From Manihot esculenta (lineage: Eukaryota > Streptophyta > Magnoliopsida > Malpighiales > Euphorbiaceae), in assembly GCF_001659605.2 (NCBI RefSeq), contig NC_035166.2:18183279-18247278 (forward strand): DNA of 64,000 nt. Direction: 5' to 3'. The first letter of the stretch is position 1; each line of letters starts with the position of its first letter. Below are positions 45,674 through 57,737 of this stretch, piece by piece. The notes under the pieces were generated by a model. That model saw only the letters and a program-made list of their open reading frames with translations. It searched no databases and was not told the DNA's origin. The position numbers and the translations under genes are program-made.

Positions 45674-47918
45674 TGTAACGCCCCGAAAATCCGGACCGCT
45701 ACCGGCGCTAGGATTCAGGTCGGCTTAAGGCCGCCGGAACCCGTAGCAAGCCTACATACATCCTGTTTACCTGTTTAATCCCATACATGATCAACAAACA
45801 TACATAAGAATTAAAACTTTTCTTTTTCTTCATTCACCAAACTCAACCTGTGCATGCACTATATTCATCATATACATAAACATTAATCCCTCTGTGGGAT
45901 TTCATCAAAGCCTCAATGGGCAATATATCTCCTGTGTTGAGTTGGTTCATATATACATCATAAAATAAGATCATGTACATACCAAGGGATTAACATATAC
46001 TATGGTCAAGCACAACTCTATCCTCAATAACATAATTACATAAACATAACTGTTCAGAACTTTACATTACATTCTTATCATTTGTCATGTCCACATACTC
46101 TAGCTATTACATACATATGACTTTTCTCTTCTTTTCTTCTCTATCACTCCCGTACCTGCAAACCTGGGGTTAGGGGAGAGGGGTGAGCTAAAAGCCCAGT
46201 GAGCAGAAACTAAAAACATTATATTAAAGTTCATGCTTTCATGAAATGCATCATATCATAGACAATCCACATCAAGGGTGAACCTGTCACCAATTAGTCC
46301 CAACATAGTCTCGTGCCAGGCCGTAGCATGGGGTCCTGGTCTTCCTGTCATAACACATATTAAGTCTCGTGCCAGGCCGTAGCATGGGGTCCTGGTCTTC
46401 CTGTCATATCATATATAAAGCCTCGTGCCAGGCCGTAGCATGGGGTCCTGGTCTTCCTGTCATATCACATATTAAGTCTCGTGCCAGGCCGTAGCATGGG
46501 GTCCTGGTCTTCCTGTCATATCATATATAAAGCCTCGTGGACTAATTGGATCATACAGCATTCACCCACAACCACAAAATAAAATGCAATGCGACATATT
46601 CGTGAACTAATGCAATCAGCCTATTACATGTCATCATGATGCATGAAACATGCTCAAAACATTTAATTGCTTGATTTAAAACATTAAGCTTGTTTCCACT
46701 CACCTCTGGTTAGCTCTGACCAGACACTGAAGCAGCTCACTCACTGCTGGGGTCCTCGGTTCCTCGGGTCCGAACCTACACAGGTGGACTCCAATGAGGG
46801 ACCAAACATATATAAACACAACTCTAATATATCCCCCAAAAACCCCCTAAAACATCATGAAAACATCACAGAAAATATGCATGAAATGGCTGAACAGGGC
46901 ACCTTCGGCGGCACCTTCGGCGGCCGAAAGTCCTGGACAGAGACGAAACTCAGCTAGGTTCGGCGGCACCTTCGGCGGCCGAAAGCTGCCTTCACAAGAG
47001 GGGTTCGGCGGCCGAAACTCCCTTCGGCTGCCGAACCTGGTTTCTGCCAAACGGCAGAAACTTGGTTCAAATGAACCTCCTGCCTCCCAAAACCATAGAT
47101 CATGCATATTTCTCAACCAAAACACACATACAAGTTCCTAGGGGTCTCAAACATGCATATACCCCATCTACAACACTTCATACACACACAATCAAGCTAC
47201 ATTGCTCAAACATCATCAAAACCCATAAACTCAACATATGTCCTAACATGCATTTCTACCCATAGATCTTACTTAAAACTTGTTTAAAACATAAAAAGGG
47301 TTCAAGATCGACCCTTACCTCTTGAAGAAACGAGAGGAAAGCGATCCTAGCTTGGAGATGGAGAGATTAAGCTCTTTGAACCTCCAAGCACTCAAAACTT
47401 GCTCAAAGCTCACAAATCTTCAAAACAAAGTTATAAACTTGTTAAAACCATGAAAGATCTAGAGGAAACACTCAAGATCGAGGGAGGAACGGTGGAGACT
47501 CACCTTGGCTGACAATGGGAGAGAAAAAGCTCGCCCGTGCGGACCAAGGGGACCCTTTTATAGTAGCTGGCCAGGCCACGTTCGGGGGCCGAATGTGCCT
47601 CCGCATCCATGCAATGTTCGGCGGCCGAACATAAGGTTCGGCGGCCGAACCTGCACTTCCCTCATTTAGACTTTCGGGGGCCTAACGTGCCTCCCAAAGT
47701 CCATGCATGTTCGGCGGCCGAAAGTGAGTTTCGGCGGCCGAACCTGAGTTTTTCCTTAAAGAATTTTCATGCAAAAACTTATTTAAAATCATACTTAAAA
47801 CATTAAAATACATGAAAACATTTTATAAAAACATGCTTTTACCCTTCTAGAGGTTTCCGACACCCAAATTCCACCGGACGGTAGGAATTCCGATACCGGA
47901 GTCTAGCCGGGCATTACA
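45674..47918 (-). repeat. 3' LTR of G3 (left copy)
   Basis: It reads TGTAATGCCC...GGCGTTACA on the minus strand. It contains a four-fold 56-bp tandem repeat at 46308-46531, TTCGGC(C/G)GCCGAA-type clusters at 46905-47035 and 47610-47745, and TATAAAAGG on the minus strand near 47560. Confidence 0.93.
46308..46531 (-). repeat. 56-bp tandem repeat, four units, in G3 LTR
   Basis: Units start at 46308, 46364, 46420 and 46476 with G(T/C)CTCGTGCCAGGCCGTAG and contain GGGGTCCTGGTCTTCCTGTC. The same array occurs in the other LTR near 53908-54131. Units alternate between two slightly different versions (first like third-type tail, second like fourth), suggesting growth by duplication of a pair. Confidence 0.9.
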
Positions 47919-47954
47919 TTCTCCCCCCCTTAAGAACATTCGTCCCCGAATGTT
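47919..47954 (-). promoter_or_regulatory. G3 polypurine tract and stem-loop
   Basis: On the minus strand, AACATTCGGGGACGAATGTT (47954-47935) forms an 8-bp stem, followed by CTTAAGGGGGGGAGAA up to the 3' LTR. Confidence 0.82.
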
Positions 47955-48029
47955 CCTCAACTAGTACATGCATAGCGAAACAAACATAACATACACACAT
48001 ATAGCACATGGAACACATCTCAACTAACC

Positions 48030-51000
48030 TTAGAAGAGGTGGGGGTACTGCTGGAGCATGGACTCCCGGGTCTCCCAAGTGCATTCTTCCAAATTGTGGT
48101 GGTTCCAAAGGACTTTCACCATCGGGATTTCCTTGTTCCTCAACTTTCTGATCTGAGTGTCAAGAATCCGCACTGGCTGTTCAACATAAGTGAGATCCTC
48201 TTGGATCTCCACATCAGGCTCGCTAAGAACCTTGCCCGGATCTGACACGAACTTCCTCAACATGGAAACATGGAAAACCGGATGGATTCTCTCCATAGAA
48301 GCAGGTAAGTCCAGCTTGTACGATACATTCCCAATCCTTTGCAGGACTTCAAAGGGTCCAATGTACCGCGGAGCTAGCTTACCCTTCTTACCAAATCGAA
48401 CCACCCCTTTCATCGGAGACACCTTGAGCAATACTAGATCCCCCTCCTGAAACTCTACCTGTTTCCTGCGGATGTCTGCATAACTTTTCTGCCTGCTGGT
48501 GGCAGTCTTTATCCTTTCTCTGATAATGGGCACCACCCTGCTGGTGATCTCAACAAGCTCAGGCCCTGCTAAGGACCTCTCTCCCACCTCTTCCCAGCAA
48601 ACGGGTGACCTGCACTTCCTCCCATACAAAGCTTCATATGGAGCCATCCCTATGCTAGCATGATAGCTGTTATTGTAGGCAAACTCCACCAAAGGTAGAT
48701 GTTGCTTCCAAGAACCGCCAAAATCTAGCACACACATTCTGAGCATATCTTCTATGGTCTGGATGGTCCTCTCTGACTGTCCGTCTGTCTGTGGATGGAA
48801 GGCAGTGCTAAAATCCAACCTAGTACCCATAGCACTCTGCAGACTCCGCCAAAACCTGGAGGTAAACTGGGGCCCTCTATCTGACACTATAGATACCGGG
48901 ACCCCATGTAGTCTGACGACTTCATTCATATAAACCTGCGCTAACTTATCCACAGAGTAGTTGCTCCTAACTGGAATGAAGTGAGCAGATTTGGTGAGTC
49001 TGTCCACAATCACCCATATGGAGTCTAGTCTGTTGGATGTTGCCGGTAACCCCACTACAAAGTCCATAGCTATGTTCTCCCATTTCCATTCTGGAATAGG
49101 TAGCGGGTTAAGCATTCCAGCCGGCTTCTGATGTTCCAGCTTCACCCTCTGACATATTTCGCAGGCTGACACGAATTGTGCCACTTCCCTCTTCATAGCT
49201 GGCCACCAATAAACCTTCTTTAGATCTTGATACATCTTGGTGGCTCCAGGGTGAATGCTGTATCTTGCATTATGAGCCTCTCTCATAATGTCTCCTTTAA
49301 GCCCGATGTCATCTGGTACACATAGTCTGTTCCCATAGCGGAGGATCCCCTTATCATCGAATCTGAACTCACTATCTTTGCCTGACTGAACAGTCCTGGC
49401 AATCTTCACTAACTCTGGGTCCTCGTGCTGTTTCTGAGCCACCTGCTCCAGAAACACGGGGGTTACTTTCATCTGTGCAATCAAAGCACATGTACCAGAC
49501 AACTCCATCTGTAGACCCTCCTCAATGAGCTTATAAAATTCCTTCACCACCGGTCTCCTCTCTGCCGTGATGTGGGATAGACTGCCAAGTGATTTCCGGC
49601 TTAAGGCATCAGCTACTACATTAGCCTTACCCGGATGGTACTGTATCTTACAATCATAGTCACTGAGCAGTTCTACCCATCTCCTCTGCCTCAAGTTCAA
49701 ATCTCTCTGACTCAAGATGTGCTGCAGGCTCTTATGATCTGTGAAGATCTCACATTTTACCCCATAGAGGTAATGCCTCCACATCTTGAGGGCAAAGATA
49801 ACCGCTGCCATCTCCAGATCGTGTGTGGGGTAATTCATCTCATGCCTTTTTAGCTGTCTTGAAGCATAAGCGATCACCCTACCATTCTGCATCAACACAC
49901 AACCCAAGCCTACTCTGGATGCATCACAGAATACTGTGAAGTCCTCATTGCTGGTTGGCAGAGCTAACACTGGTGCTGAAGTCAACCTCTTCTTGAGCTC
50001 CTCAAAGCTTTCTTCACATCGATCGGTCCACTCGAACCTCTGATTCTTTCTGGTCAATCTGGTTAAAGGAGCTGCAATTTTGGAGAAGTCCTGTACGAAC
50101 CTCCTGTAATAACCAGCCAAACCCAAGAAACTTCTGATCTCTGTCACTGAGGTGGGTCTAGGCCAGTTAGTCACAGCCTCTACTTTCTTGGGGTCTACCT
50201 CTATTCCATTCTCTGACACTATATGCCCCAAGAATGATATGCTCCTTAACCAGAACTCACACTTGGAGAACTTGGCATACAAGCCATGTTCCCTCAAGGT
50301 CTGTAAAACAATCCTCAGATGATGGGCATGCTCCTCTGCATTCCTGGAATACACTAGGATATCATCTATGAAGACAATAACGAAGTGATCCAGGTATGAT
50401 CTGAATATTCTGTTCATGAGGTCCATGAATGCTGCAGGGGCGTTGGTTAACCCAAACGGCATTACAAGGAACTCATAGTGCCCATATCTGGTCCTGAAGG
50501 CCGTCTTTGGCACGTCCTCCTCTCTGATTCTCAACTGATGGTACCCGGATCTCAGATCTATTTTGGAGAAACAACCCGCTCCTGCTAGCTGGTCGAATAG
50601 ATCGTCGATCCTTGGCAATGGGTACTTATTCTTGATGGTGACTTTGTTCAACTGCCTGTAGTCGATACAAAGCCTGAGGGATCCATCCTTTTTCTTCACA
50701 AAGAGTACTGGAGCACCCCAAGGTGAGGTACTCGGTCGGATGAAACCCTTGTCCACCAGTTCTTGCAACTGTTCCTTCAACTCTTTCATCTCAGCTGGTG
50801 CCATCCTGTAGGGAGGGATAGAGATAGGCCTAGTTCCAGGCATCAGCTCTATTTCAAACTCTATCTCCCTTGCAGGTGGTAGTCCTGGAAGCTCGTCTGG
50901 GAAAACATCTAAGAACTCACTCACCACAGGCACTGAGGCGGGCTCTCTAACCTGACTGTCTAGCTCTCTCACATGAGCTAGATACCCCTGACATCCCCTC

Positions 51001-53021
51001 CTAAGCAACCTACGAGCCTGAAGAGCTGATATCAGACCTCTAGGTGTACCCCTCTTGTCTCCTCTGAAGACGACCTCTGACCCATCCTGACATCTGAACA
51101 TAACTACTTTGTCCCTGCAGTCCAAGGTAGCACCATGGGTAGATAGCCAATCCATCCCTAGAATGACGTCAAAGTCTGTCAAATCTAGAACCACAAGGTC
51201 GGCGGACAAGCATCTTCCCTCTATAAAAACTGGACTACACTGGCAGACTGACTCTGCAACTGACGGGTCACACTTGGGTCCACTGACCCATAGGGGACAC
51301 TCTAACTCAGAGACCATCAATCCTAACCTCTGAACGGCTCTCGGTGCAATAAAAGAGTGAGATGCACCCGGGTCCATTAATGCATACACATCAGAACACC
51401 CAATGATGAGATTACCTGACACCACGGTGTTGGATGTGTTAGCCTCCTGCTGCGTCATGGTGAAGATCCTGGCTGGAGCTGACGGACCCTCACCTCTGAA
51501 CCCTGCTGAAGAAGAGGCTGACCCTCTCCCTCTGCCTCTGCCACTGGCCTGTGTAGCAGCTGGAGCTACTGGCTGTGCCACACTTCCTGAAGCTGTCTGC
51601 TGTGTCTGTGCCATAGGAACTGCTTTAGGACATTGCCATGACATATGCCCCTCTTGCCCACATCTGTAGCAGGTCGTCGTCCCATACCGGCATAAACCCC
51701 TGTGTGGCCTACCACACTTCGCACAAGCTGCATTATCTGCCCCAGAACTAGAACCACTGCCAAACCCCAGACTAGACTTGACCTTGTTCCAGAACTTATT
51801 CTTCTTACCCTTGGGCTTACCCCATCTCTTACTGCCTGAAGCTGCTGCACTCAAGGTAGAGGGATCTAACCTTCCCCCTCCCGGAGTTTTAGAACCAGAA
51901 GCTTGTGCCACTGTCTGTTTGACTGTCCCCTGAACGATGGCACTAGCCTCCATTCTCCTAGCCATGTCTACTATGGCGTGAAAACTCTCTCTATTTGCTG
52001 ACTGTACCAAGGAGGAATACCTGGGATGGAGCTTTATGATATACCTCCTCGACTTCTTCTGGTCTGTGCTAAGGTCTTGCCCAGCAAAAGGCAGCAACTC
52101 CATAAACCTGTCAGTATATTCGTCTACACTCATGTCATCGGTTTGCCTCAACTGCTCGAATTCTATCATCTTCAATTCCCTTGAACTATCAGAGAAAGCC
52201 CATCCTGCAAATTCATTAGCGAACTCCTCCCACGATAGGCTATCCACCCTCGGCTTCACATAGTTTTTGAACCACTCACGGGCCTTTTTGCATTTCAAGG
52301 TGAAACCAACCATCTGAATGGCTCTACTATCATCAGCTCCGATCTCCTCTGTGATCATCTTGACCTTCTCCAAATATACGAACGGGTCATCACCTGACTC
52401 AAACTGGGGAGCACCCAACTTCATGTAATCTGTCATTTTAGCCTTACTTCCCCCAGATGAGCTAGGCTGAGGTATCTGGGTATCTGGGCATGTAGGTGCT
52501 GGTGGTGGTGGAGGTACAGCATCCCCCGGAGTGGGGTTTGCTGGATTTGGATAGTATGGTGGAGGTGGGTACACTGGGTACTGTGGATATGGTGGGTAGT
52601 ATGGTGGGTATGGCATCTGTGTGGGGTAGGGGTTAAAACTAGGGTAATCCGATGTACCTCCCATCGAATACCCGGGATTTTGGGTGTAGGGCGGATAGTG
52701 AGGTGGCTGAACAAATCCCGAGGCCTGAGTGCCTCCTTGGGATTCCCCCATACCCTCTTCTGACATACTGACGCCCAAACTGCCATCCCTCCTTTGATCA
52801 ACATCCATCTGATCCCCCATATCTTCTGACATACCTCCCTGCACTGTTCCTCTGACTGATCTGCTTCTTCCCAGATCTAAAGACCTTCTAGGGTCTCTCA
52901 CTGCTCGGTCCCTGTTGGACCTACTTGACATTGCCCTAGGCAATGTTGAAGGACGGGCATCAATGCCCTCGTCCTGAGGTGGTATTCCAGTCAATCGTGC
53001 AGATCGACGGGTTCCTCTCAT
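48030..53021 (-). CDS. G3 Gag-Pol polyprotein, 1663 residues, intact
   Basis: A single frame from ATG at 53021 ([15 protein letters not shown]). Domains in order, with approximate residues: proline/tyrosine-rich stretch (100-190), retrotrans_gag core (200-380), CCHC knuckle [14 protein letters not shown] (about 450), aspartic protease [12 protein letters not shown] (about 550), RT with FIDDILVYS (about 885), RNase H with [14 protein letters not shown] (about 1030), the integrase H-H-C-C finger ending CEICQ (about 1285), the D-D-E core ([20 protein letters not shown], about 1340-1415) and a chromodomain-like C-terminus ([20 protein letters not shown]). The order with integrase after RNase H is Gypsy. 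The C-terminal module and closeness to Del/Tekay elements point to a chromovirus that targets heterochromatin. The protein makes virus-like particles, copies RNA to DNA and integrates it. All catalytic residues I looked for are present. Confidence 0.95.
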   Translation of the reverse strand: MRGTRRSARLTGIPPQDEGIDARPSTLPRAMSSRSNRDRAVRDPRRSLDLGRSRSVRGTVQGGMSEDMGDQMDVDQRRDGSLGVSMSEEGMGESQGGTQASGFVQPPHYPPYTQNPGYSMGGTSDYPSFNPYPTQMPYPPYYPPYPQYPVYPPPPYYPNPANPTPGDAVPPPPPAPTCPDTQIPQPSSSGGSKAKMTDYMKLGAPQFESGDDPFVYLEKVKMITEEIGADDSRAIQMVGFTLKCKKAREWFKNYVKPRVDSLSWEEFANEFAGWAFSDSSRELKMIEFEQLRQTDDMSVDEYTDRFMELLPFAGQDLSTDQKKSRRYIIKLHPRYSSLVQSANRESFHAIVDMARRMEASAIVQGTVKQTVAQASGSKTPGGGRLDPSTLSAAASGSKRWGKPKGKKNKFWNKVKSSLGFGSGSSSGADNAACAKCGRPHRGLCRYGTTTCYRCGQEGHMSWQCPKAVPMAQTQQTASGSVAQPVAPAATQASGRGRGRGSASSSAGFRGEGPSAPARIFTMTQQEANTSNTVVSGNLIIGCSDVYALMDPGASHSFIAPRAVQRLGLMVSELECPLWVSGPKCDPSVAESVCQCSPVFIEGRCLSADLVVLDLTDFDVILGMDWLSTHGATLDCRDKVVMFRCQDGSEVVFRGDKRGTPRGLISALQARRLLRRGCQGYLAHVRELDSQVREPASVPVVSEFLDVFPDELPGLPPAREIEFEIELMPGTRPISIPPYRMAPAEMKELKEQLQELVDKGFIRPSTSPWGAPVLFVKKKDGSLRLCIDYRQLNKVTIKNKYPLPRIDDLFDQLAGAGCFSKIDLRSGYHQLRIREEDVPKTAFRTRYGHYEFLVMPFGLTNAPAAFMDLMNRIFRSYLDHFVIVFIDDILVYSRNAEEHAHHLRIVLQTLREHGLYAKFSKCEFWLRSISFLGHIVSENGIEVDPKKVEAVTNWPRPTSVTEIRSFLGLAGYYRRFVQDFSKIAAPLTRLTRKNQRFEWTDRCEESFEELKKRLTSAPVLALPTSNEDFTVFCDASRVGLGCVLMQNGRVIAYASRQLKRHEMNYPTHDLEMAAVIFALKMWRHYLYGVKCEIFTDHKSLQHILSQRDLNLRQRRWVELLSDYDCKIQYHPGKANVVADALSRKSLGSLSHITAERRPVVKEFYKLIEEGLQMELSGTCALIAQMKVTPVFLEQVAQKQHEDPELVKIARTVQSGKDSEFRFDDKGILRYGNRLCVPDDIGLKGDIMREAHNARYSIHPGATKMYQDLKKVYWWPAMKREVAQFVSACEICQRVKLEHQKPAGMLNPLPIPEWKWENIAMDFVVGLPATSNRLDSIWVIVDRLTKSAHFIPVRSNYSVDKLAQVYMNEVVRLHGVPVSIVSDRGPQFTSRFWRSLQSAMGTRLDFSTAFHPQTDGQSERTIQTIEDMLRMCVLDFGGSWKQHLPLVEFAYNNSYHASIGMAPYEALYGRKCRSPVCWEEVGERSLAGPELVEITSRVVPIIRERIKTATSRQKSYADIRRKQVEFQEGDLVLLKVSPMKGVVRFGKKGKLAPRYIGPFEVLQRIGNVSYKLDLPASMERIHPVFHVSMLRKFVSDPGKVLSEPDVEIQEDLTYVEQPVRILDTQIRKLRNKEIPMVKVLWNHHNLEECTWETRESMLQQYPHLF

Positions 53022-53258
53022 CCTGTTTTCTGAGAAACAGTAAACATCACATAAACATTAGCATTAAATGGTTCATGTCGGCAAGCATGAACCTCACAGC
53101 TACATTACACACATAGCATATCATCATGGCATATCATACAATCATAGCAAGACAGGACTCTACATCCTATCCTAATGGACATGATTTTTGCCTATTGTGC
53201 TTGACCTTCTATAACATCTATGAGCCCGACACTCTAGGTCCGACCATATGAACCTAGG

Positions 53259-53270
53259 GCTCTGATACCA
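53259..53270 (-). other. Primer-binding site of G3
   Basis: Minus strand TGGTATCAGAGC, three bases after the 5' LTR, complementary to initiator tRNA-Met. Confidence 0.9.
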
Positions 53271-53273
53271 CTC

Positions 53274-55518
53274 TGTAACGCCCCGAAAATCCGGACCGCT
53301 ACCGGCGCTAGGATTCAGGTCGGCTTAAGGCCGCCGGAACCCGTAGCAAGCCTACATACATCCTGTTTACCTGTTTAATCCCATACATGATCAACAAACA
53401 TACATAAGAATTAAAACTTTTCTTTTTCTTCATTCACCAAACTCAACCTGTGCATGCACTATATTCATCATATACATAAACATTAATCCCTCTGTGGGAT
53501 TTCATCAAAGCCTCAATGGGCAATATATCTCCTGTGTTGAGTTGGTTCATATATACATCATAAAATAAGATCATGTACATACCAAGGGATTAACATATAC
53601 TATGGTCAAGCACAACTCTATCCTCAATAACATAATTACATAAACATAACTGTTCAGAACTTTACATTACATTCTTATCATTTGTCATGTCCACATACTC
53701 TAGCTATTACATACATATGACTTTTCTCTTCTTTTCTTCTCTATCACTCCCGTACCTGCAAACCTGGGGTTAGGGGAGAGGGGTGAGCTAAAAGCCCAGT
53801 GAGCAGAAACTAAAAACATTATATTAAAGTTCATGCTTTCATGAAATGCATCATATCACAGACAATCCACATCAAGGGTGAACCTGTCACCAATTAGTCC
53901 CAACATAGTCTCGTGCCAGGCCGTAGCATGGGGTCCTGGTCTTCCTGTCATAACACATATTAAGTCTCGTGCCAGGCCGTAGCATGGGGTCCTGGTCTTC
54001 CTGTCATATCATATATAAAGCCTCGTGCCAGGCCGTAGCATGGGGTCCTGGTCTTCCTGTCATATCACATATTAAGTCTCGTGCCAGGCCGTAGCATGGG
54101 GTCCTGGTCTTCCTGTCATATCATATATAAAGCCTCGTGGACTAATTGGATCATACAGCATTCACCCACAACCACAAAATAAAATGCAATGCGACATATT
54201 CGTGAACTAATGCAATCAGCCTATTACATGTCATCATGATGCATGAAACATGCTCAAAACATTTAATTGCTTGATTTAAAACATTAAGCTTGTTTCCACT
54301 CACCTCTGGTTAGCTCTGACCAGACACTGAAGCAGCTCACTCACTGCTGGGGTCCTCGGTTCCTCGGGTCCGAACCTACACAGGTGGACTCCAATGAGGG
54401 ACCAAACATATATAAACACAACTCTAATATATCCCCCAAAAACCCCCTAAAACATCATGAAAACATCACAGAAAATATGCATGAAATGGCTGAACAGGGC
54501 ACCTTCGGCGGCACCTTCGGCGGCCGAAAGTCCTGGACAGAGACGAAACTCAGCTAGGTTCGGCGGCACCTTCGGCGGCCGAAAGCTGCCTTCACAAGAG
54601 GGGTTCGGCGGCCGAAACTCCCTTCGGCTGCCGAACCTGGTTTCTGCCAAACGGCAGAAACTTGGTTCAAATGAACCTCCTGCCTCCCAAAACCATAGAT
54701 CATGCATATTTCTCAACCAAAACACACATACAAGTTCCTAGGGGTCTCAAACATGCATATACCCCATCTACAACACTTCATACACACACAATCAAGCTAC
54801 ATTGCTCAAACATCATCAAAACCCATAAACTCAACATATGTCCTAACATGCATTTCTACCCATAGATCTTACTTAAAACTTGTTTAAAACATAAAAAGGG
54901 TTCAAGATCGACCCTTACCTCTTGAAGAAACGAGAGGAAAGCGATCCTAGCTTGGAGATGGAGAGATTAAGCTCTTTGAACCTCCAAGCACTCAAAACTT
55001 GCTCAAAGCTCACAAATCTTCAAAACAAAGTTATAAACTTGTTAAAACCATGAAAGATCTAGAGGAAACACTCAAGATCGAGGGAGGAACGGTGGAGACT
55101 CACCTTGGCCGACAATGGGAGAGAAAAAGCTCGCCCGTGCGGACCAAGGGGACCCTTTTATAGTGGCTGGCCAGGCCACGTTCGGGGGCCGAATGTGCCT
55201 CCGCATCCATGCAATGTTCGGCGGCCGAACATAAGGTTCGGCGGCCGAACCTGCACTTCCCTCATTTAGACTTTCGGGGGCCTAACGTGCCTCCCAAAGT
55301 CCATGCATGTTCGGCGGCCGAAAGTGAGTTTCGGCGGCCGAACCTGAGTTTTTCCTTAAAGAATTTTCATGCAAAAACTTATTTAAAATCATACTTAAAA
55401 CATTAAAATACATGAAAACATTTTATAAAAACATGCTTTTACCCTTCTAGAGGTTTCCGACACCCAAATTCCACCGGACGGTAGGAATTCCGATACCGGA
55501 GTCTAGCCGGGCATTACA
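53274..55518 (-). repeat. 5' LTR of G3 (right copy)
   Basis: The same length as the left LTR. Minus-strand signals: TATAAAAGG at 55162-55154, GTGAGT at 55103-55098, GTAAG at 54918-54914, GTGAGT at 54303-54298 and an acceptor-like TTTGCAG at about 53756. Confidence 0.93.
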
Positions 55519-57639
55519 ACAGTGACAGAGATCAAGAGCTTCTTGGGTTTGGCAGGTTACTACAGGAGGTTCGTTCAGGACTTCTCTAAGATTGCAGCTC
55601 CTATGACCAGACTGACTAAGAAGAACCAGAGGTTTGTGTGGACCGACCAGTGTGAGGAGAGCTTTGAGGAGCTAAAGAAAAGGTTGACTTCAGCACCGGT
55701 GTTAGCTCTGCCAACTAGTAATGAAGATTTCTCAGTGTATTGTGATGCGTCCCGTGTGGGACTGGGTTGTGTGCTAATGCAGAATGAAAGGGTGATTGCT
55801 TATGCTTCTAGGCAGCTGAAGAAGCACGAGTTGAATTACCCTACACATGACCTAGAAATGGCAACGGTGATCTTTGCACTCAAGATGTGGAGGCATTACC
55901 TTTATGGGGTAAAATGTGAGATCTTCACAGATCATAAGAGCCTGCAGTACATTCTGAGTCAGAGAGAGCTGAATTTGAGGCAGAGAAGATGGGTAGAACT
56001 GCTCAGTGACTATGATTGCAAGATCCAGTACCATCCGGGTAAGGAGAATGTTGTGGCAGACGCCTTAAGCCGGAAATCACTTGGCAGTTTGTCCCATATT
56101 TCAGCAGAGAGGAGGCCAGTAGTGAGGGAGTTCTTCGAGCTCATCAATGAAGGTCTATAGTTGGAGTTGTCTGGTACAGGTGCTTTGATAGCCCAGATGA
56201 GAGTGGCACCCGTGTTTCTGGAGCAGGTGGCTCAGAAACAGCATGAGGACCTAGAGTTAGTAAAGATTGCCAGGACTGTTCAGTCAGGCAAAAATGATGA
56301 GTTCAGATTTGACAGCAAGGGGATCCTCTGCTATGGGAATAGATTGTGTGTACCAAATGACGTGGGACTGAAGGGAGACATTATGAGGGAAGCTCATAAT
56401 GCCAAATACAGTGTTCACCCTGGAGCCACCAAAATGTATCAAGACCTGAAGAGAGTGTATTGGTGGCCAGCTATGAAGAGAGAAGTGGCACAATTTGTGT
56501 CAGCCTGCGAAATATGTCAGAGGGTGAAGCTGGAACATCAGAAGCCGGCTGGAATGCTTAACCTACTACCTATTCCAGAGTGGAAATGGGAGAATATAGC
56601 TATGGACTTTGTGGTGGGGCTACCGGTGGCGTCCAACAGATTGGACTCCATATGGGTGATTGTGGACAGACTCACCAAATCTGCTCACTTCATCCCTGTC
56701 AGGAGTGGCTATTCTGTAGACAAGTTGGCGCTGGTGTATGTAGATGAGGTTGTCAGGCTGCATGGGGTTCCTGTTTCAATAGTGTCTAATAGAGGACCCC
56801 AGTTCACCTCCAGGTTTTGGCGGAGTCTGCAGAATGCTATGGGTACCAGGTTGGATTTTAGCACTGCTTTCCATCCACAGACGGATGGACAGTCAGAGAG
56901 GACCATCCAGACTATAGAAGATATGCTCAGAATGTGTGTGCTAGATTTTGGCAGTTCTTGGAGGCAGCATCTACCCTTGGTGGAGTTTGCCTACAATAAC
57001 AGCCATCATGCTAGCATAGAGATGGCTCCATATGAAGCTTTGTATGGAAGGAAGTGCAGGTCACCTGTTTGCTGGGAAGAAGTGGGAGAAAGGGCCTTGG
57101 CAGGGCCTGAGCTTGTAGAGATCACCAGCAGAGTGGTGCCCATAATCAGAGAAAGGATCAAGACTGCTGTGAGCAGGCAAAGGAGTTATGCAGATATCCG
57201 CAGAAGGCAAGTAGAGTTTCAGGAGGAGGATTTGGTATTGCTCAATGTGTCTCCAATGAAAGGGGTGATTCGGTTTGGGAAGAAAGGTAAACTAGCTCCA
57301 CGGTACATCGGACCCTTTGAGATCTTGCAGAAGATCGGGAATGTATCGTATAAGCTGGATTTACCTGCTTCAATGGAGAGAATCCATCCGGTTTTCCATG
57401 TTTGTATGTTAAGAAAGTTCGTGTCAGATCCGAGCAAGGTTCTTAGTGAGCCTGATGTGGAGATCCAAGAAGATCTCACCTATGTTGAGCAGCCAGTGCG
57501 GATCATAGACACCCAGATTAGAAAGTTGAGAAACAAGGAAATCCCGATGGTGAAAGTCCTTTGGAATCACCACAACATTGAGGAGTGTACCTGAGAGACA
57601 CGGGAGTTTATGCTCTGGCAATATCCTCATCTCTTCTAA
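55519..57639 (+). pseudogene. G2 Gag-Pol, part after the G3 insertion
   Basis: It resumes with [19 protein letters not shown] in the frame predicted by precise removal of G3 and one ACAGT. RNase H ([23 protein letters not shown]), the integrase zinc finger (CEICQRVK) and the integrase core follow, then a chromodomain-like C-terminus ([17 protein letters not shown]). It has a TAG at 56158 (Gln in G3) and a TGA at 57592 (Trp in G3). The second catalytic Asp of integrase is Asn here (VSNRGPQF at about 56788, where G3 has VSDRGPQF). Confidence 0.9.
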
Positions 57640-57701
57640 GGTGAGTTTTTATGTGCTTTGTATGAATGTTATGTTTTATGCCATGCTATGTTTATTTGGT
57701 G

Positions 57702-57737
57702 AACATTCGGGAACGAATGTTCTTAAGAGGGGGAGAA
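57702..57737 (+). promoter_or_regulatory. G2 stem-loop and polypurine tract
   Basis: AACATTCG-GGAA-CGAATGTT at 57702-57721, followed by AAGAGGGGGAGAA directly before the 3' LTR. Confidence 0.8.

Larger units (their letters stand above)
45674..55518 (-). mobile_element. Tekay-like Gypsy element G3, complete and apparently young
   Basis: 9845 bp in reverse orientation inside G2, flanked by ACAGT at 45669-45673 and 55519-55523. Both LTRs are 2245 bp, and I see only about three differences (near 46258, 47509 and 47566 against their partners). The primer-binding site, one full-length Gag-Pol frame, the polypurine tract and the LTR ends are all intact. Nothing visible prevents autonomous transposition, and it probably belongs to the youngest insertions of the window. 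Confidence 0.95.

Noticed and set aside
46857..47141. Open frames rich in RRPK/FGGR-type repeats inside LTRs (also 54457..54741, 40977..41285, 58454..58735, 61126..61479, 62164..62487, 21572..21889 and 28179..28496)
   Set aside because: They are translations of the TTCGGCCGCCGAA arrays in both directions and are repeated simply because the LTRs are repeated. They have no domain and no consistent frame between subfamilies.
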